Shown: positions 24,938-35,001, counted from the stretch's first letter. The stretch: 64,000 nucleotides of DNA from Bradyrhizobium agreste (GCF_016031625.1 NZ_JACCHP010000003.1:248001-312000), one strand, 5' to 3'. Numbers and translations: made by a program. Notes: generated from the sequence alone by a model not told the origin.

Positions 24938-25849
24938 CTAGGTGACGGCCCGCTTTTTCTTCGCGTTCAGCGCGGATGCCACGCGGCTCACGGGTGGCTT
25001 GCCCAGCACGCCGCTCATCGCGTTGGTCGCCGCCAGCAGCTTGTCCATATCGACGCCGGTCCTGATCCCCATGCCTTCCAGCATGTAGACGACATCCTCG
25101 GTCGCAACATTGCCGGTCGCTCCTGGCGCGTAGGGGCAGCCGCCGAGCCCGCCGGCGGCGGCGTCGATGACGCGGACGCCCTCCTCCAGGCCTGCATAGA
25201 GGTTGGCGAGCGCCTGGCCGTAAGTGTCGTGGAAATGCATCGCGAGCCTGGCTGAGGGAATGTTGGCGGCAACCGCGCGCAGCATCTCCTTGGCCTTGGT
25301 TGGCGTGCCGATACCGATGGTGTCGCCGAGCGAAATCTCATAGCAGCCGAGATCGAACAGCTTATCGGCGAGATCTGCGACCGCCTTCGGCTTGATCTCG
25401 CCATCGAACGGGCAGCCGAGCACGCAGGAGATATAGCCGCGCACCTTGACGCCATCGTCCCTGGCCCGCGCCAGCACAGGCTTGAAGCGCTCGATGGACT
25501 CCGCAATCGTGCAGTTGATGTTGGCGCGGGAGAAGCCCTCGGAGGCCGCCGCGAAAACGGAGACCACCTTGGCGCCCGCGGCACGCGCGGCGTCATAGCC
25601 CTTCTCGTTCGGCACCAGCACGTGAAATTCGGCGTCCTTCACATGGGCAACGCCGCGCAGCACGGCGTCCGAGCTTGCCATCTGCGGGATGGCCTTGGGC
25701 GAGACGAAGGCGCCGACCTCCACGGTGTGCAGCCCGGCCGCCACCAGCGCCTCGACGAACGCGATGCGCGCCTCGACGCTGACGGGCGTCTTCTCGTTCT
25801 GGAGGCCGTCGCGCGGCCCCATTTCGATGATGCGGACCTCGTCGCTCAT
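24938..25849 (-). CDS. Hydroxymethylglutaryl-CoA lyase
   Basis: A 303-residue HMGL-like TIM barrel. Diagnostic motifs: EMGPRDGLQNEK near the N-terminus, HFHDTYGQALAN with metal ligands, and GGLGGCPYAPGATGNVATED containing the catalytic Cys loop. It cleaves 3-hydroxy-3-methylglutaryl-CoA to acetoacetate and acetyl-CoA, the last step of leucine degradation. ATG 25849 follows the carboxylase alpha-subunit stop by one base. It is the last gene of the ivd-mccB-mccA cluster. Confidence 0.93.
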   Translation of the reverse strand: MSDEVRIIEMGPRDGLQNEKTPVSVEARIAFVEALVAAGLHTVEVGAFVSPKAIPQMASSDAVLRGVAHVKDAEFHVLVPNEKGYDAARAAGAKVVSVFAAASEGFSRANINCTIAESIERFKPVLARARDDGVKVRGYISCVLGCPFDGEIKPKAVADLADKLFDLGCYEISLGDTIGIGTPTKAKEMLRAVAANIPSARLAMHFHDTYGQALANLYAGLEEGVRVIDAAAGGLGGCPYAPGATGNVATEDVVYMLEGMGIRTGVDMDKLLAATNAMSGVLGKPPVSRVASALNAKKKRAVT

Positions 25850-25850
25850 G

Positions 25851-27854
25851 TCACTCTCCTGCAGGCTCGACAACGGCGAGCTCGACGCCCTCCTGCACGA
25901 TGTCGCCGACCTTGCACTTGATGGATTTCAGCACGCCGGCATAGGGCGCGCGCAGAGTCTGTTCCATCTTCATCACTTCCAGCGTGAGGATCGGCGCGCC
26001 CTTCTCCAGCGTGGCCCCCTCCTCCGCCAGCACGGCAACCACCGTGCCGGGCAAGGGCGCTGCGATCTTGTCCTCGCCGACATGCTCCTCGCTCTCGCCG
26101 CCGAACGGATCGACCCAGTGCAGATCGAAACGGCCGTTGCGGGTGCGCAAGTACAGCTCATGGCCATCGATCACCGCTGCGACTGACGATTTGACGCCAT
26201 CGAGCGTCAGGTCGAAGCCACCGTCCTTCGCCGCGATCGTGAACGCCAGCTCGCGCTCGCCGATCACCAGCGTCGATGGTCCACTGCCGTAGTTCAGCGT
26301 GATCTTCTGCTCCGGACCATGGCCGACGCGGAAGGCAAAGCTGCGCTGGCGGCGACCGACCGGCTGCCAGCCGAAGGTCTGCCACGGCGAACTCGCCTCG
26401 GCCTGCGCGGCTTGCCGCTCGTCGTTGACAACAGCGGCGACTGCGGCGCAGAGCTCGAGCTCTCCAGGCGCCGGCGCCGCAGCGGTCAGCATGGCCAGCT
26501 CGCGCTCAATAAAGCCGGTGTCGATCGCGTTCGCGCGCACCTTCGGGTGCGTGATCAGCGCCGACAGGAACGGGATGTTGGTGACGATGCCGCGGATGTC
26601 GGTCTCTTCCAACCCGCGGTTCAGTCGCTCGATCGCGACGTCCCGCGTGGGCGCCCATGCAATGGTCTTTGCCAGCATCGCATCGTAGTAAGGCGAGACG
26701 CTATCGCCCTCGCGATAGCCGGCATCGATGCGCAGGCCGCCGGTTTCCGCCGGCATGCGCCAGGTCGAGATCTTTCCGACCGACGGCATGAAGCTCTTGG
26801 TCGGATTCTCGGCATAGACGCGCGCCTCGATCGCATGGCCGTTGAGTCTGATCTCGTCCTGCTTCAGCGGCAGCGCCTCGCCGAAGGCGACGCGCAGCTG
26901 CCATTCGACCAGATCGACCCCGGTGATCAACTCGGTCACGGGATGCTCGACCTGGAGGCGCGTGTTCATCTCGATGAAGAACACGTCCTTGCCGTCGGAG
27001 ACGAACTCGATGGTGCCCGCGCCGACATAGTTCACCGCAGCCGCCGCTTTGCGCGCGGCGGCGCAGACGGTTTCGCGCTGGGCAGGATTGAGCGTCGGCG
27101 ACGGCGCTTCCTCGATCACCTTCTGGTGCCGGCGCTGCAAGGTGCATTCGCGCTCGAACAGCGAGAGCAGATTGCCGTGACTGTCGCCGATGATCTGCAC
27201 CTCGATATGCCGGGGATTGTCGACATACTTTTCAATCAGCATGCGGTCGTCGCCGAATGCGGCCTTGGCTTCGCGTTTGGCGCTGACGATCGCGGGTGCT
27301 AACTCATCGGCGGACCGCACGATACGCATGCCGCGCCCGCCGCCGCCGGCGGAGGCCTTCACCAGCACGGGAAAGCCGATCTTGTCCGCCGCCCTCGCAA
27401 GCGTCGCCTCGTCCTGGGCCTCTCCGTGATAGCCTGATACCAGCGGCACGCCGGCCTTCTCCATCAGCGCCTTCGAGCCGGACTTCGAGCCCATTGCCGT
27501 CATCATCCCAGCGGTCGGACCGACGAAGACGAGGCCGGCGTCATAGCAAGCCTGCGCGAACTCGGCGTTCTCGGAGAGGAAGCCGTAACCGGGATGTACG
27601 GCTTCAGTGCCGGTCTTCTTCGCCGCTTCGATCAGCCGCTCAATATTGAGATAGCTGTCGCGGGCACGGGCGGGCCCGAGCAGCACGGCCTCGTCCGCGA
27701 GCGCGACATGCATCGCATCGCGGTCCGCCTCGGAATAGACCGCGACCGTGCGCAGGCCCATGGCACGGGCGGTGCGGATGACGCGGCAGGCGATCTCGCC
27801 GCGGTTGGCGATCAGGAGCGTGCGAAAACGCCGGTAGAGCTTCGAGCGGTCCAT
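25851..27854 (-). CDS. Methylcrotonyl-CoA carboxylase, biotin-containing alpha subunit
   Basis: A 667-residue acyl-CoA carboxylase alpha chain: biotin carboxylase domain (TLLIANRGEIACRVIRTA, then the ATP-grasp GGGGRGMRIV and MNTRLQVEHPVTE), a linker/BT region, and a C-terminal biotinyl domain with EVMKMEQ and biotin-accepting Lys629. It carboxylates biotin and passes the group to the beta subunit, converting 3-methylcrotonyl-CoA to 3-methylglutaconyl-CoA. ATG 27854 starts the ANRGE domain at the usual distance. Assignment to methylcrotonyl rather than propionyl-CoA rests on neighbours ivd and HMG-CoA lyase. Confidence 0.92.
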   Translation of the reverse strand: MDRSKLYRRFRTLLIANRGEIACRVIRTARAMGLRTVAVYSEADRDAMHVALADEAVLLGPARARDSYLNIERLIEAAKKTGTEAVHPGYGFLSENAEFAQACYDAGLVFVGPTAGMMTAMGSKSGSKALMEKAGVPLVSGYHGEAQDEATLARAADKIGFPVLVKASAGGGGRGMRIVRSADELAPAIVSAKREAKAAFGDDRMLIEKYVDNPRHIEVQIIGDSHGNLLSLFERECTLQRRHQKVIEEAPSPTLNPAQRETVCAAARKAAAAVNYVGAGTIEFVSDGKDVFFIEMNTRLQVEHPVTELITGVDLVEWQLRVAFGEALPLKQDEIRLNGHAIEARVYAENPTKSFMPSVGKISTWRMPAETGGLRIDAGYREGDSVSPYYDAMLAKTIAWAPTRDVAIERLNRGLEETDIRGIVTNIPFLSALITHPKVRANAIDTGFIERELAMLTAAAPAPGELELCAAVAAVVNDERQAAQAEASSPWQTFGWQPVGRRQRSFAFRVGHGPEQKITLNYGSGPSTLVIGERELAFTIAAKDGGFDLTLDGVKSSVAAVIDGHELYLRTRNGRFDLHWVDPFGGESEEHVGEDKIAAPLPGTVVAVLAEEGATLEKGAPILTLEVMKMEQTLRAPYAGVLKSIKCKVGDIVQEGVELAVVEPAGE

Positions 27855-27858
27855 CGCA

Positions 27859-29463
27859 TCACATCCTGAACAGGCCGAATTTGGTGGGCTCGATCGGCGC
27901 ATTCGACGCCGCCGAGAGGCCGAGGCCGAGCACGAGGCGCGTGTCGGCCGGGTCGATCACGCCGTCGTCCCAGAGCCGCGCGGTCGCGTAGTACGGGTGG
28001 CCCTGGCTCTCATATTGCGCGCGGATGGGCTCGCGGAATTTGTCCTCCTCTTCGCTCGACCAGCTGTCGCCCTTGGCCTCGATATTGTCGCGGCGGACCT
28101 GGCTCAGCACCATCGAGGCCTGCTCGCCGCCCATCACCGAGATGCGCGCGTTCGGCCACATCCACAGGAAGCGCGGCGCGTAGGCGCGCCCGCACATGCC
28201 GTAATTGCCGGCACCATAGGAGCCGCCGATCACGACCGTGAATTTCGGCACCGAGGCGGTCGCGACCGCCGTCACCAGCTTGGCGCCATCGCGGGCGATG
28301 CCGCCGGCCTCGTATTTCTTGCCGACCATGAAGCCGGTGATGTTCTGCAGGAACACCAGCGGAATGCCGCGCTGGCAGCACAGCTCGATGAAATGCGCGC
28401 CCTTCAGCGAGCTTTCACTGAAGAGAATGCCGTTGTTGGCGATGATGCCGACGGGATAGCCCCAGATATGGGCGAAGCCGCACACCAGCGTCGTGCCATA
28501 GAGTTTCTTGAACTCGTCGAACTCCGAGCCGTCGACGATGCGCGCGATGATGTCGCGCACGTCGAACGGCTTGCGGCCGTCGACCGGCACCACGCCGTAG
28601 ATCTCCTCCGCCGCGAACAGCGGATCGCGTGGCGGATGCATGTTCAGGTTCGGCCGCGTGGAAGGCTTGAGCGTGCCGACGATACGCCGGGCGATGCCGA
28701 TCGCATGCGCATCGTTATGGGCGTAGTGATCGGTCACACCGGATTGCCGCGAATGCACGTCGGCCCCGCCGAGCTCCTCCGCGCTGACGACCTCGCCGGT
28801 CGCGGCCTTCACCAGCGGCGGGCCACCGAGGAAGATGGTGCCCTGGTTGCGCACGATGATGCTCTCGTCCGACATCGCCGGCACATAGGCGCCGCCAGCG
28901 GTGCAGGAGCCCATCACGATCGCGATCTGCGGAATGCCCTGGGAGGACATCTGCGCCTGGTTGTAGAAGATGCGGCCGAAGTGCCGCTCGTCCGGAAAGA
29001 TCTCGTCCTGCAGCGGCAGGAAGGCGCCGCCGGAATCCACCATGTAGACGCAGGGAAGATTGTTCTGCCGCGCAATGTCCTGCGCGCGCAGATGCTTCTT
29101 CACCGTCATCGGGTAGTAGGTGCCGCCCTTGATGGTGGCGTCGTTGGCGACAACAACGCATTCACGCCCAGAAATGCGGCCCACCCCCGTGATGACGCTC
29201 GCCGAGTGCACGTCACCGCCATAGAGCCCATAGGCCGCGAGCGGCGACAGCTCCAGGAATGAGGTGCCGGGATCGACCAGGAGGTCGACGCGCTCACGCG
29301 CCAGCATCTTGCCGCGCGCGGTGTGGCGCTTGCGCGAGGCCTCGCCGCCGCCGCCGGCGACTTGGGCAAGCTTTTCGCGCAAATCGGCGACGAGCGCGCG
29401 CATGGCCTCGGCATTGCGCGCGAAATCTGATGCAGACGGATCGATGCTGGAATGGAGCGGCAT
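27859..29463 (-). CDS. Methylcrotonyl-CoA carboxylase, carboxyltransferase beta subunit
   Basis: A 534-residue carboxyltransferase with two crotonase-like halves: [18 protein letters not shown] and [17 protein letters not shown] in the N-half, [25 protein letters not shown] and [15 protein letters not shown] in the C-half. These forms are characteristic of MCC beta subunits. It transfers carboxyl from biotin to 3-methylcrotonyl-CoA. Only four bases separate its stop from the alpha-subunit ATG. In many bacteria a methylglutaconyl-CoA hydratase gene lies between the two subunits; none does here. Confidence 0.94.
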   Translation of the reverse strand: MPLHSSIDPSASDFARNAEAMRALVADLREKLAQVAGGGGEASRKRHTARGKMLARERVDLLVDPGTSFLELSPLAAYGLYGGDVHSASVITGVGRISGRECVVVANDATIKGGTYYPMTVKKHLRAQDIARQNNLPCVYMVDSGGAFLPLQDEIFPDERHFGRIFYNQAQMSSQGIPQIAIVMGSCTAGGAYVPAMSDESIIVRNQGTIFLGGPPLVKAATGEVVSAEELGGADVHSRQSGVTDHYAHNDAHAIGIARRIVGTLKPSTRPNLNMHPPRDPLFAAEEIYGVVPVDGRKPFDVRDIIARIVDGSEFDEFKKLYGTTLVCGFAHIWGYPVGIIANNGILFSESSLKGAHFIELCCQRGIPLVFLQNITGFMVGKKYEAGGIARDGAKLVTAVATASVPKFTVVIGGSYGAGNYGMCGRAYAPRFLWMWPNARISVMGGEQASMVLSQVRRDNIEAKGDSWSSEEEDKFREPIRAQYESQGHPYYATARLWDDGVIDPADTRLVLGLGLSAASNAPIEPTKFGLFRM

Positions 29464-29488
29464 GGTGATTCCAATTGCGGTGAAGGAC

Positions 29489-30661
29489 CTAAGCCGTCTC
29501 GGCCATCAGCTCGCGGCCGATCAGCATGCGGCGAACTTCGGAGGTGCCGGCGCCGATCTCGTAGAGCTTGGCATCGCGCCACAGGCGCCCGACCGGGAAT
29601 TCGGACGTGTAGCCGACCCCGCCCAGCGCCTGGATCGCCTCGCCCGCCATCCACGTCGCCTTCTCCGCGGAGTAGAGGATCGCAGCCGCCGCGTCCTTGC
29701 GCAGGGTGCGCGCGTGATCGGCGCGGTCGCAGGCGCGCCCCACGGCGTAGACATAGGCGCGCGTCGCCTGCCAGGTCGAATACATGTCGGCGAGCTTGCC
29801 CTGCATCAGCTGGAAGTCGCCGATCGGCTGACCGAACTGCTTGCGTTCATGCATGTACGGCACGACCGCATCCATGCAGGCCGCCATGATGCCGAGCGGG
29901 CCGCCCGAGAGCACCGCGCGCTCATAGTCGAGGCCGGACATCAGCACCTTGACGCCCTCGCCCACCTTGCCCATCACATTCTCCTCCGGCACTTCGCAAT
30001 CGTCGAAGAACAGCGGATAGGTGTTGGAGCCGCGCATGCCGAGCTTGTCGAGATGCTGGCCATGCGTGAAGCCCTTAAAACCCTTCTCGATCAGGAACGC
30101 GGTCATGCCGAGCGGGCCGGCCTCCGGATCGGTCTTGGCATAGACCACCAGCACGTCGGCATCGCCGCCATTGGTGATCCACATCTTGGAACCGTTGAGC
30201 ACGTAGCGGTCGCCGCGCTTGTCGGCGCGCAGCTTCATCGAGACCACGTCAGAGCCGGCGCCCGGCTCGGACATCGCGAGCGCGCCGACATATTCGCCCG
30301 AGATCAGCTTCGGCAGATAGCGCTGCCGCTGCGCGTCGTTGCCGTTGCGGCGGATCTGGTTGACGCAGAGATTGGAGTGAGCGCCGTAGGAGAGCCCCAC
30401 GGCCGCCGAGCCGCGCGAGATCTCCTCCATGGCGACGATATGGGCGAGATAGCCCATGTTGGAGCCGCCATATTGCTCCGGCGCGGTCATCCCGAGCAGG
30501 CCCAGGTCGCCAAGCCGCTTCCAGAGATCCGCCGGGAACAGGTTTGCCTTTTCGATCTCGGCGGCACGCGGGGTGATCTCCGCCTCCACGAATGATCGAA
30601 CGGTGTCGCGCAGCAGGCTGATGTCTTCGCCCAGATCGAAATCGATGCTCGGGATGTTCAA
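29489..30661 (-). CDS. Isovaleryl-CoA dehydrogenase
   Basis: A 390-residue acyl-CoA dehydrogenase. The FAD/substrate signature [35 protein letters not shown], and [17 protein letters not shown], containing the catalytic Glu placed as in isovaleryl-CoA dehydrogenases, are present, as is the C-terminal [20 protein letters not shown]. It oxidises isovaleryl-CoA to 3-methylcrotonyl-CoA and passes electrons to ETF. It is the first gene of the leucine degradation cluster and is divergent from the AraC regulator. Confidence 0.92.
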   Translation of the reverse strand: MNIPSIDFDLGEDISLLRDTVRSFVEAEITPRAAEIEKANLFPADLWKRLGDLGLLGMTAPEQYGGSNMGYLAHIVAMEEISRGSAAVGLSYGAHSNLCVNQIRRNGNDAQRQRYLPKLISGEYVGALAMSEPGAGSDVVSMKLRADKRGDRYVLNGSKMWITNGGDADVLVVYAKTDPEAGPLGMTAFLIEKGFKGFTHGQHLDKLGMRGSNTYPLFFDDCEVPEENVMGKVGEGVKVLMSGLDYERAVLSGGPLGIMAACMDAVVPYMHERKQFGQPIGDFQLMQGKLADMYSTWQATRAYVYAVGRACDRADHARTLRKDAAAAILYSAEKATWMAGEAIQALGGVGYTSEFPVGRLWRDAKLYEIGAGTSEVRRMLIGRELMAETA

Positions 30662-30735
30662 GGCGATTCCTCCCTATTTGGGCTCCGAACCTAGCCCGGT
30701 CCCGGCCCTCTTGCAGTCGAAAAGGTTGCATTTTC

Positions 30736-30749
30736 CGCCAAACTTGGCG
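30736..30749. promoter_or_regulatory. Small palindrome in the ivd/araC divergent promoter region
   Basis: CGCCAA-AC-TTGGCG, a perfect 6+6 inverted repeat with two-base centre, lies in the 110-base gap between ivd and the AraC-type gene, 23 bases before the regulator ATG. It is a candidate regulator site; AraC proteins more often bind direct repeats, so this is tentative. Confidence 0.35.
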
Positions 30750-30771
30750 AGGATTTCCGAAAGGAATTCCG

Positions 30772-31800
30772 ATGCCTTTTCAAGCCGTCACCGCGATTCC
30801 GCGCCGCGCCGTCACGCCCGCCGCCTTCGTCCGCGGCGTGGTGGCCGCCTATGAGCGATACGGCCGCGATCCCGCCGAAGCCTTGAGCCGGGGCCAGGTC
30901 GCGCCGGAGCTTGTCAATTCTCCGGACGGGCGCGTCACCGCGGCCCAGTTCGAGGCGCTGGCGGGCCATGCCATGCGCGAGCTCGATGACGAGGCGCTCG
31001 GCTGGTTCTCGCGCCGCCTGCCATGGGGCACCTATGGCATGCTGTGCCGAGCCTCGATCACCGCACCGACGCTGGAGGTCGCGCTCAAGCGCTGGTGCCG
31101 GCACCACCGCCTGGTCACCGAGGATGTATTGCTCGATCTCGAGGTTGGCGAAGAGACCGCGGTCGTGTCGATCCGTCAGCTCCGCGACCTCGGGCCGTTC
31201 CGCGAGTTCTGCCTCGTCACCCTGTTCCGCTACGTGCTCGGCTTCTCGTGCTGGGCTGTCGATTCCCAGATCGCGCTTCGCGCGGCTGAGTTTCCTTATC
31301 CGGAGCCCGGCCACGTCTCGCTCTATCCGACCATCTTTTGTCGGAGCGTCCGCTTCGATGCGGACCGCGCGGCCATCATTTTCGACAAACACTATCTTAC
31401 GCTGCCGCTGACGCGCAGCGCGGCCGATCTCGACAACATGCTCAAGGGCGCGCTTCGGCTTACCGTGCTGCCTTACCGGCGCGACCGCCTGCTGGTCGAG
31501 CGCGTCCGGCGCGTCCTGCGCGACGCGCGCGGACGGCTCCTCGGCGCCGAGGACGTCGCGCGCGAGCTCGCGCTCTCCACCCGCACCATGCATCGCCGCC
31601 TGCGCGAGGAGTCCACCTCGCTGCGCGATCTCAAGGAGGAGGCGAAATTCGAACTGGCCAAACAGGAGCTGATGCGCGGCCGCACGCCGATCAAGCGCAT
31701 CGCCGAAATCGCCGGCTTCCGCAACGAGAAGAGTTTTTCGCGGGCCTTTCGGACCTGGACCGGCACCTCCCCGCGCGAGTTTCGGGGGCGGTATCGCTGA
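30772..31800 (+). CDS. AraC-family transcriptional regulator
   Basis: A 342-residue regulator with an N-terminal ~200-residue ligand domain of the arabinose-binding-like AraC_N type and a C-terminal double helix-turn-helix (LSTRTMHRRLREESTSLRDLKEE, then IKRIAEIAGFRNEKSFSRAFRTWTG, the family signature). AAAGGAA precedes ATG 30772. Its divergent position makes it the likely activator of the isovalerate/leucine degradation genes, responding perhaps to an acyl intermediate. The target is an inference from position. Confidence 0.88.
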   Translation: MPFQAVTAIPRRAVTPAAFVRGVVAAYERYGRDPAEALSRGQVAPELVNSPDGRVTAAQFEALAGHAMRELDDEALGWFSRRLPWGTYGMLCRASITAPTLEVALKRWCRHHRLVTEDVLLDLEVGEETAVVSIRQLRDLGPFREFCLVTLFRYVLGFSCWAVDSQIALRAAEFPYPEPGHVSLYPTIFCRSVRFDADRAAIIFDKHYLTLPLTRSAADLDNMLKGALRLTVLPYRRDRLLVERVRRVLRDARGRLLGAEDVARELALSTRTMHRRLREESTSLRDLKEEAKFELAKQELMRGRTPIKRIAEIAGFRNEKSFSRAFRTWTGTSPREFRGRYR

Positions 31801-31846
31801 CGCTTCTCTGAAATTCGATTTGCCGCCAGCGGCAATATTCTGAGCC

Positions 31847-32356
31847 CTACCCTGCCGGCTCGGCCACCGCGACCTCCTGCAGCGGCAGCGGCACGTCCTT
31901 GGCAACCCCGAGCACGGGGAAGCTGCGGACGTTCTTGACGTCAGGCATCGCAGCGAAATGCAGGAGCTGCTGGCGCATGCTCTCGACACTCGGCGCCACG
32001 CATTTGAGGAGATAGTCGGTGTCGCCGGAAATCCGCCAGCATTGCTGGATGCGCGGGATCGCGGCGATCGAGCTCTCGAACGCCTCCAGCACCGGCTGGG
32101 CCTGGCTGCCGAGCTGGATCGAGACGAACGACACCACCTCATAGCCGAGCAGCCGCTCGTCGATCACGGCGCGCACCGCCCGGATCACGCCGCGGCTGAA
32201 CAGCGATTTCAGCCGCCGCAGGCAGTTCGGTGCGGACACACCGACCCGCAACGCCAGCTCGTTGTTGCGAACCCGCCCGTCCTGCTGCAGTTCGGATAGG
32301 ATTTTCAGATCGACGCCGTCGAGCTGGTCACGCCCCGCCATACCCCGCCTCGCCAT
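31847..32356 (-). CDS. Lrp/AsnC-family transcriptional regulator
   Basis: A regulator of about 169 residues: DQLDGVDLKILSELQQDGRVRNNELALRVGVSAPNCLRRLKSL is the N-terminal helix-turn-helix, followed by the RAM ligand domain with GYEVVSFVSIQL and WRISGDTDYLLKCVAP. Lrp/AsnC proteins respond to amino acids. ATG 32356 (MARRGMAG) or ATG 32341 can start it; the frame further upstream enters the repeat at 32438. The neighbouring leucine degradation cluster is suggestive, but no autoregulatory site was seen. Confidence 0.9.
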   Translation of the reverse strand: MARRGMAGRDQLDGVDLKILSELQQDGRVRNNELALRVGVSAPNCLRRLKSLFSRGVIRAVRAVIDERLLGYEVVSFVSIQLGSQAQPVLEAFESSIAAIPRIQQCWRISGDTDYLLKCVAPSVESMRQQLLHFAAMPDVKNVRSFPVLGVAKDVPLPLQEVAVAEPAG

Positions 32357-32437
32357 GGTCGTGTCATGCCGGGCAGCGAAGCACGGTGGGACATGGCTGC
32401 CAAGTGTTCTTGGGCTCGGGAGACCAGCCGCTCCCTT

Positions 32438-32522
32438 CGTCATGGCCGGGCTCGTCCCGGCCATCCACGTTCTTCATCAGTCACCAAAAACGTGGATGCC
32501 CGGGACGAGCCCGGGCATGACG
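32438..32522. repeat. Dispersed palindromic repeat
   Basis: Long near-perfect arms beginning CGTCATGGCCGGGCTCGTCC and ending with CCGGGCATGACG, joined by a short loop with CCACGTT/AACGTGG at its neck. A third Bradyrhizobium-type palindrome family, lying between the complex I accessory gene and the Lrp gene. Confidence 0.8.
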
Positions 32523-32554
32523 GCACTTTGGATGCTTCGGATGAGAATGGCCCC

Positions 32555-32860
32555 TCAATGCGTCCAGGGCTCGCCGCGGCGGAACGAGAAATTGTCGGCG
32601 TAGGCAACCGGCCGGCGGATCGACTCCTTGGGCTCGATCACCTGATAGGCAATGCCCTTGCGCTCACAATAGGCGATCGCCTCCTCCTTGCTGTGGAAGC
32701 GCAGCGTAATCTGCTGCTTCATGTCGGCCGACGACGTCCAGCCCATCAGCGGCTCGACCGACCGCGGCTGCTCCGGCTCGTAATCGAGCTGCCATTCCTT
32801 GGTCTTGGACCGGCCCGATTGCATCGCGTTCTTGGCAGGCTTGAAAATGCGTGCGGTCAT
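32555..32860 (-). CDS. NADH dehydrogenase accessory subunit (NDUFS4/ETC complex I subunit family)
   Basis: A 101-residue soluble protein: ARIFKPAKNAMQSGRSKTKEWQLDYEP, then PLMGWTSSADMKQQITLRFHSKEEAIAYCERKGI, which is the alphaproteobacterial counterpart of mitochondrial NDUFS4 (18 kDa subunit). It attaches to the peripheral arm of complex I and stabilises it. ATG 32860 starts exactly at the family's MTARIFKPAK; the upstream extension is intergenic. It lies apart from any nuo operon, as usual for this gene. Confidence 0.92.
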   Translation of the reverse strand: MTARIFKPAKNAMQSGRSKTKEWQLDYEPEQPRSVEPLMGWTSSADMKQQITLRFHSKEEAIAYCERKGIAYQVIEPKESIRRPVAYADNFSFRRGEPWTH

Positions 32861-33108
32861 GACTGGTGCGGGCCTCTTGGTCTTTTGGTTCGATCTCGAT
32901 GCGTCACGGTGGCAGTTGGTGGAAATCTCGGGGATAGTATAGGAAACCGGTTGGGAACTGATCTTGATTCCGGTCCCGGCACCCTCGCCAACGGTATAGT
33001 CATTATGCTGCACCGTGACAATTGCGTACCCGCCTTCCGCGCCGGGATCCCGCCCGGCGCCGTCTCGACGATACCAGCAGATCCGTCCTCTTCGAGAGCT
33101 TCCGTCGC

Positions 33109-34281
33109 ATGGCCTTCCTGAACATCAACGCAACGCTGCCCGAGAAGGGCCGTGACCTCAGGCTCGACCTGTTTCGCGGTGTCGCGAACTGGGCGATCTT
33201 TCTCGACCATATCCCCGACAACGTCGTGAACTGGATTACGACCCGCAACTACGGCTTTTCCGACGCGGCCGACCTGTTCGTCTTCATTTCCGGCTACACC
33301 GCCTCCTTCGTCTATGCACGGATGATGCTGGACCGCGGCTTCATCGTCGGCGCCACGCGGCTGACCAAGCGGGTCTGGCAGCTCTATGTCGCCCATATCA
33401 TCCTGTTCGTGATCTACATCGCCTCGATCAGCTATCTCGCGCTACGCTTCGGCGATTCCGAGATGATCAACGAGTTCAACGTCGCCGGTCTCGTCGACCA
33501 CGCCACCGAGACGCTGCGCCAGGGCCTGTTCCTGCGCTTCAAGCCGCTCAATCTCGACGTGCTGCCGCTCTACATCGTGCTGATGGGCCTGTTTCCGCCG
33601 GTGCTGTGGTTCATGCTGCGCAAGCCGGACCTGACGATGATCCTGTCGATCGTGCTATGGCTGGTCGCGCGCCATAACGGCTGGAATCTGACCGCCTATC
33701 CGGCCGGCCAGTGGTACTTCAACCCCTATTGCTGGCAGGTGCTGTTCGTGTTCGGCGCCTGGTGCTCCATGGGCGGCGCGCGGCGCTCGATGACGCTGAT
33801 CAATTCGCCTGTTACGCTGTGGGTCTGCCTCGGTTATCTCCTCTTCGCGCTGGTCATGACCATGGCCGGCCGCTTCCCCACCTTCGGCGGCATGTTCCCG
33901 GAATGGCTGTTCTCGGCCTTCAACCCCAATGACAAGACCAACCTCGCGCCGTATCGCTTCCTGCATTTCGTGGTGATCGTGATCCTGGTGATCCGCTTCG
34001 TGCCGAAGGAGTGGCCGGGACTGGAGTGGAAGGTGTTCGACCCCTTGATCGTCTGCGGCCAGCAGTCGCTCGCCGTGTTCTGTGTCGGCGTATTCCTGTC
34101 CTTCGTCGGTCATTTCGAGCTGTCGATGAGCTCGGGCTCGCTGCTCGCGCAGATCTTCGTCAGTGTCGCCGGCATCGCGATCATGACCACGGTGGCCTAT
34201 TACATCTCGTGGTCAAAGAAGCAGGACAAGCCGCTGAAGCCGCCGCCGGCCAAGCCGGCTGCCGAGGCGAAGGCGGCCTGA
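33109..34281 (+). CDS. OpgC-type acyltransferase for periplasmic glucans
   Basis: A 390-residue membrane protein with about ten helices. The N-terminal RDLRLDLFRGVANWAIFLDHIP with the conserved His, then GFSDAADLFVFISGYTA, mark the OpgC/MdoC family, which adds succinyl groups to osmoregulated periplasmic glucans. C-terminal ~20 residues are Lys/Pro/Ala-rich. ATG 33109 is chosen since it directly precedes the conserved N-terminus. No glucan synthase gene is adjacent. Confidence 0.88.
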   Translation: MAFLNINATLPEKGRDLRLDLFRGVANWAIFLDHIPDNVVNWITTRNYGFSDAADLFVFISGYTASFVYARMMLDRGFIVGATRLTKRVWQLYVAHIILFVIYIASISYLALRFGDSEMINEFNVAGLVDHATETLRQGLFLRFKPLNLDVLPLYIVLMGLFPPVLWFMLRKPDLTMILSIVLWLVARHNGWNLTAYPAGQWYFNPYCWQVLFVFGAWCSMGGARRSMTLINSPVTLWVCLGYLLFALVMTMAGRFPTFGGMFPEWLFSAFNPNDKTNLAPYRFLHFVVIVILVIRFVPKEWPGLEWKVFDPLIVCGQQSLAVFCVGVFLSFVGHFELSMSSGSLLAQIFVSVAGIAIMTTVAYYISWSKKQDKPLKPPPAKPAAEAKAA

Positions 34282-34293
34282 GAGAGGCGGCAG

Positions 34294-34488
34294 CTAGGCC
34301 GCCTCTTCGCCGTCGAACTCGGTGAACTTCTTGTAGATCCAGTCGCGGCCGTCGTGGCGACGCCATACCTTGCCGAGCACGAATTGCCCGTTGATGGAGC
34401 GGCGCGGCACGATCACCGTCCAGAGGTGCCAGATCTCGGTCCAGTTCGACTGCGGACCGACGGTCCCGATGTTGCGGTCAGAAGACAT
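34294..34488 (-). CDS. Small hypothetical protein
   Basis: A 64-residue Trp-rich soluble protein (MSSDRNIGTVGPQSNWTEIWHLWTVIVPRRSINGQFVLGKVWRR reads as alternating strands) ending in an acidic FDGEEAA tail. No family is recognised. It is convergent with opgC, 12 bases away. ATG 34488 is used; codons upstream look non-coding. Confidence 0.55.
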   Translation of the reverse strand: MSSDRNIGTVGPQSNWTEIWHLWTVIVPRRSINGQFVLGKVWRRHDGRDWIYKKFTEFDGEEAA

Positions 34489-34817
34489 AGCAGAACTCGC
34501 TGGCGCAGAATTCAACTGATCCGCGCGCCGCGACGAACAATCATCCGTGGTCGCACAGAGTGAAAGCAGCCCATCGCGAGCCGGCACCGACCTGATAGCA
34601 GCCAGCCAAACGATCGCAACAGCCGCTCGCCTTTAACCTTGCCGATCAACCTTACTTCTTGGGATGGAGCGGCGCATTTGGTTGAAAGCGCGCGCCGGTT
34701 TTCCTAGAATGCCCGTGATTTGAGGACGGGCGCGCCGTTTCGGCGCACGGTGATTTTTAGACTGAACTTTGCCGACGATCGCACGTTTGGAAGCAAGTGG
34801 ATTGCTGGGGGACGACA
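34489..34817. other. Intergenic region, nothing recognised
   Basis: About 330 bases with no supported gene; it presumably holds promoters for the small genes on either side. A hairpin-like GCGCGCCG...CGGCGC pairing near 34727-34747 was noted but has no T run. Confidence 0.3.
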
Positions 34818-34979
34818 ATGATGAAATTGCAATGTGCGCGTCTGCGCCTCGCATTGCGCGTGGTGCCGCCCGCGCCAATCGTGAGCATGGCGTCGCGACA
34901 GCCGCCGCAAGCCGCCAACGACAACCACTTGGCCTGGTCGTACGTCCCATTTCCGCCCGGCTGGTACGCTTCGAACTGA
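34818..34979 (+). CDS. Small hypothetical protein
   Basis: A 53-residue frame with two possible ATGs (34818, 34821): a basic, helical N-terminal half then QAANDNHLAWSYVPFPPGW. The AANDN-x-L-x-W-x-x-x-PFPxGW pattern is one I associate with small rhizobial proteins of unknown role. CTGGGGGA lies upstream. Confidence 0.4.
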   Translation: MMKLQCARLRLALRVVPPAPIVSMASRQPPQAANDNHLAWSYVPFPPGWYASN

Positions 34980-35001
34980 TGAGCGCGGCCGGCCAAAGCG
35001 C

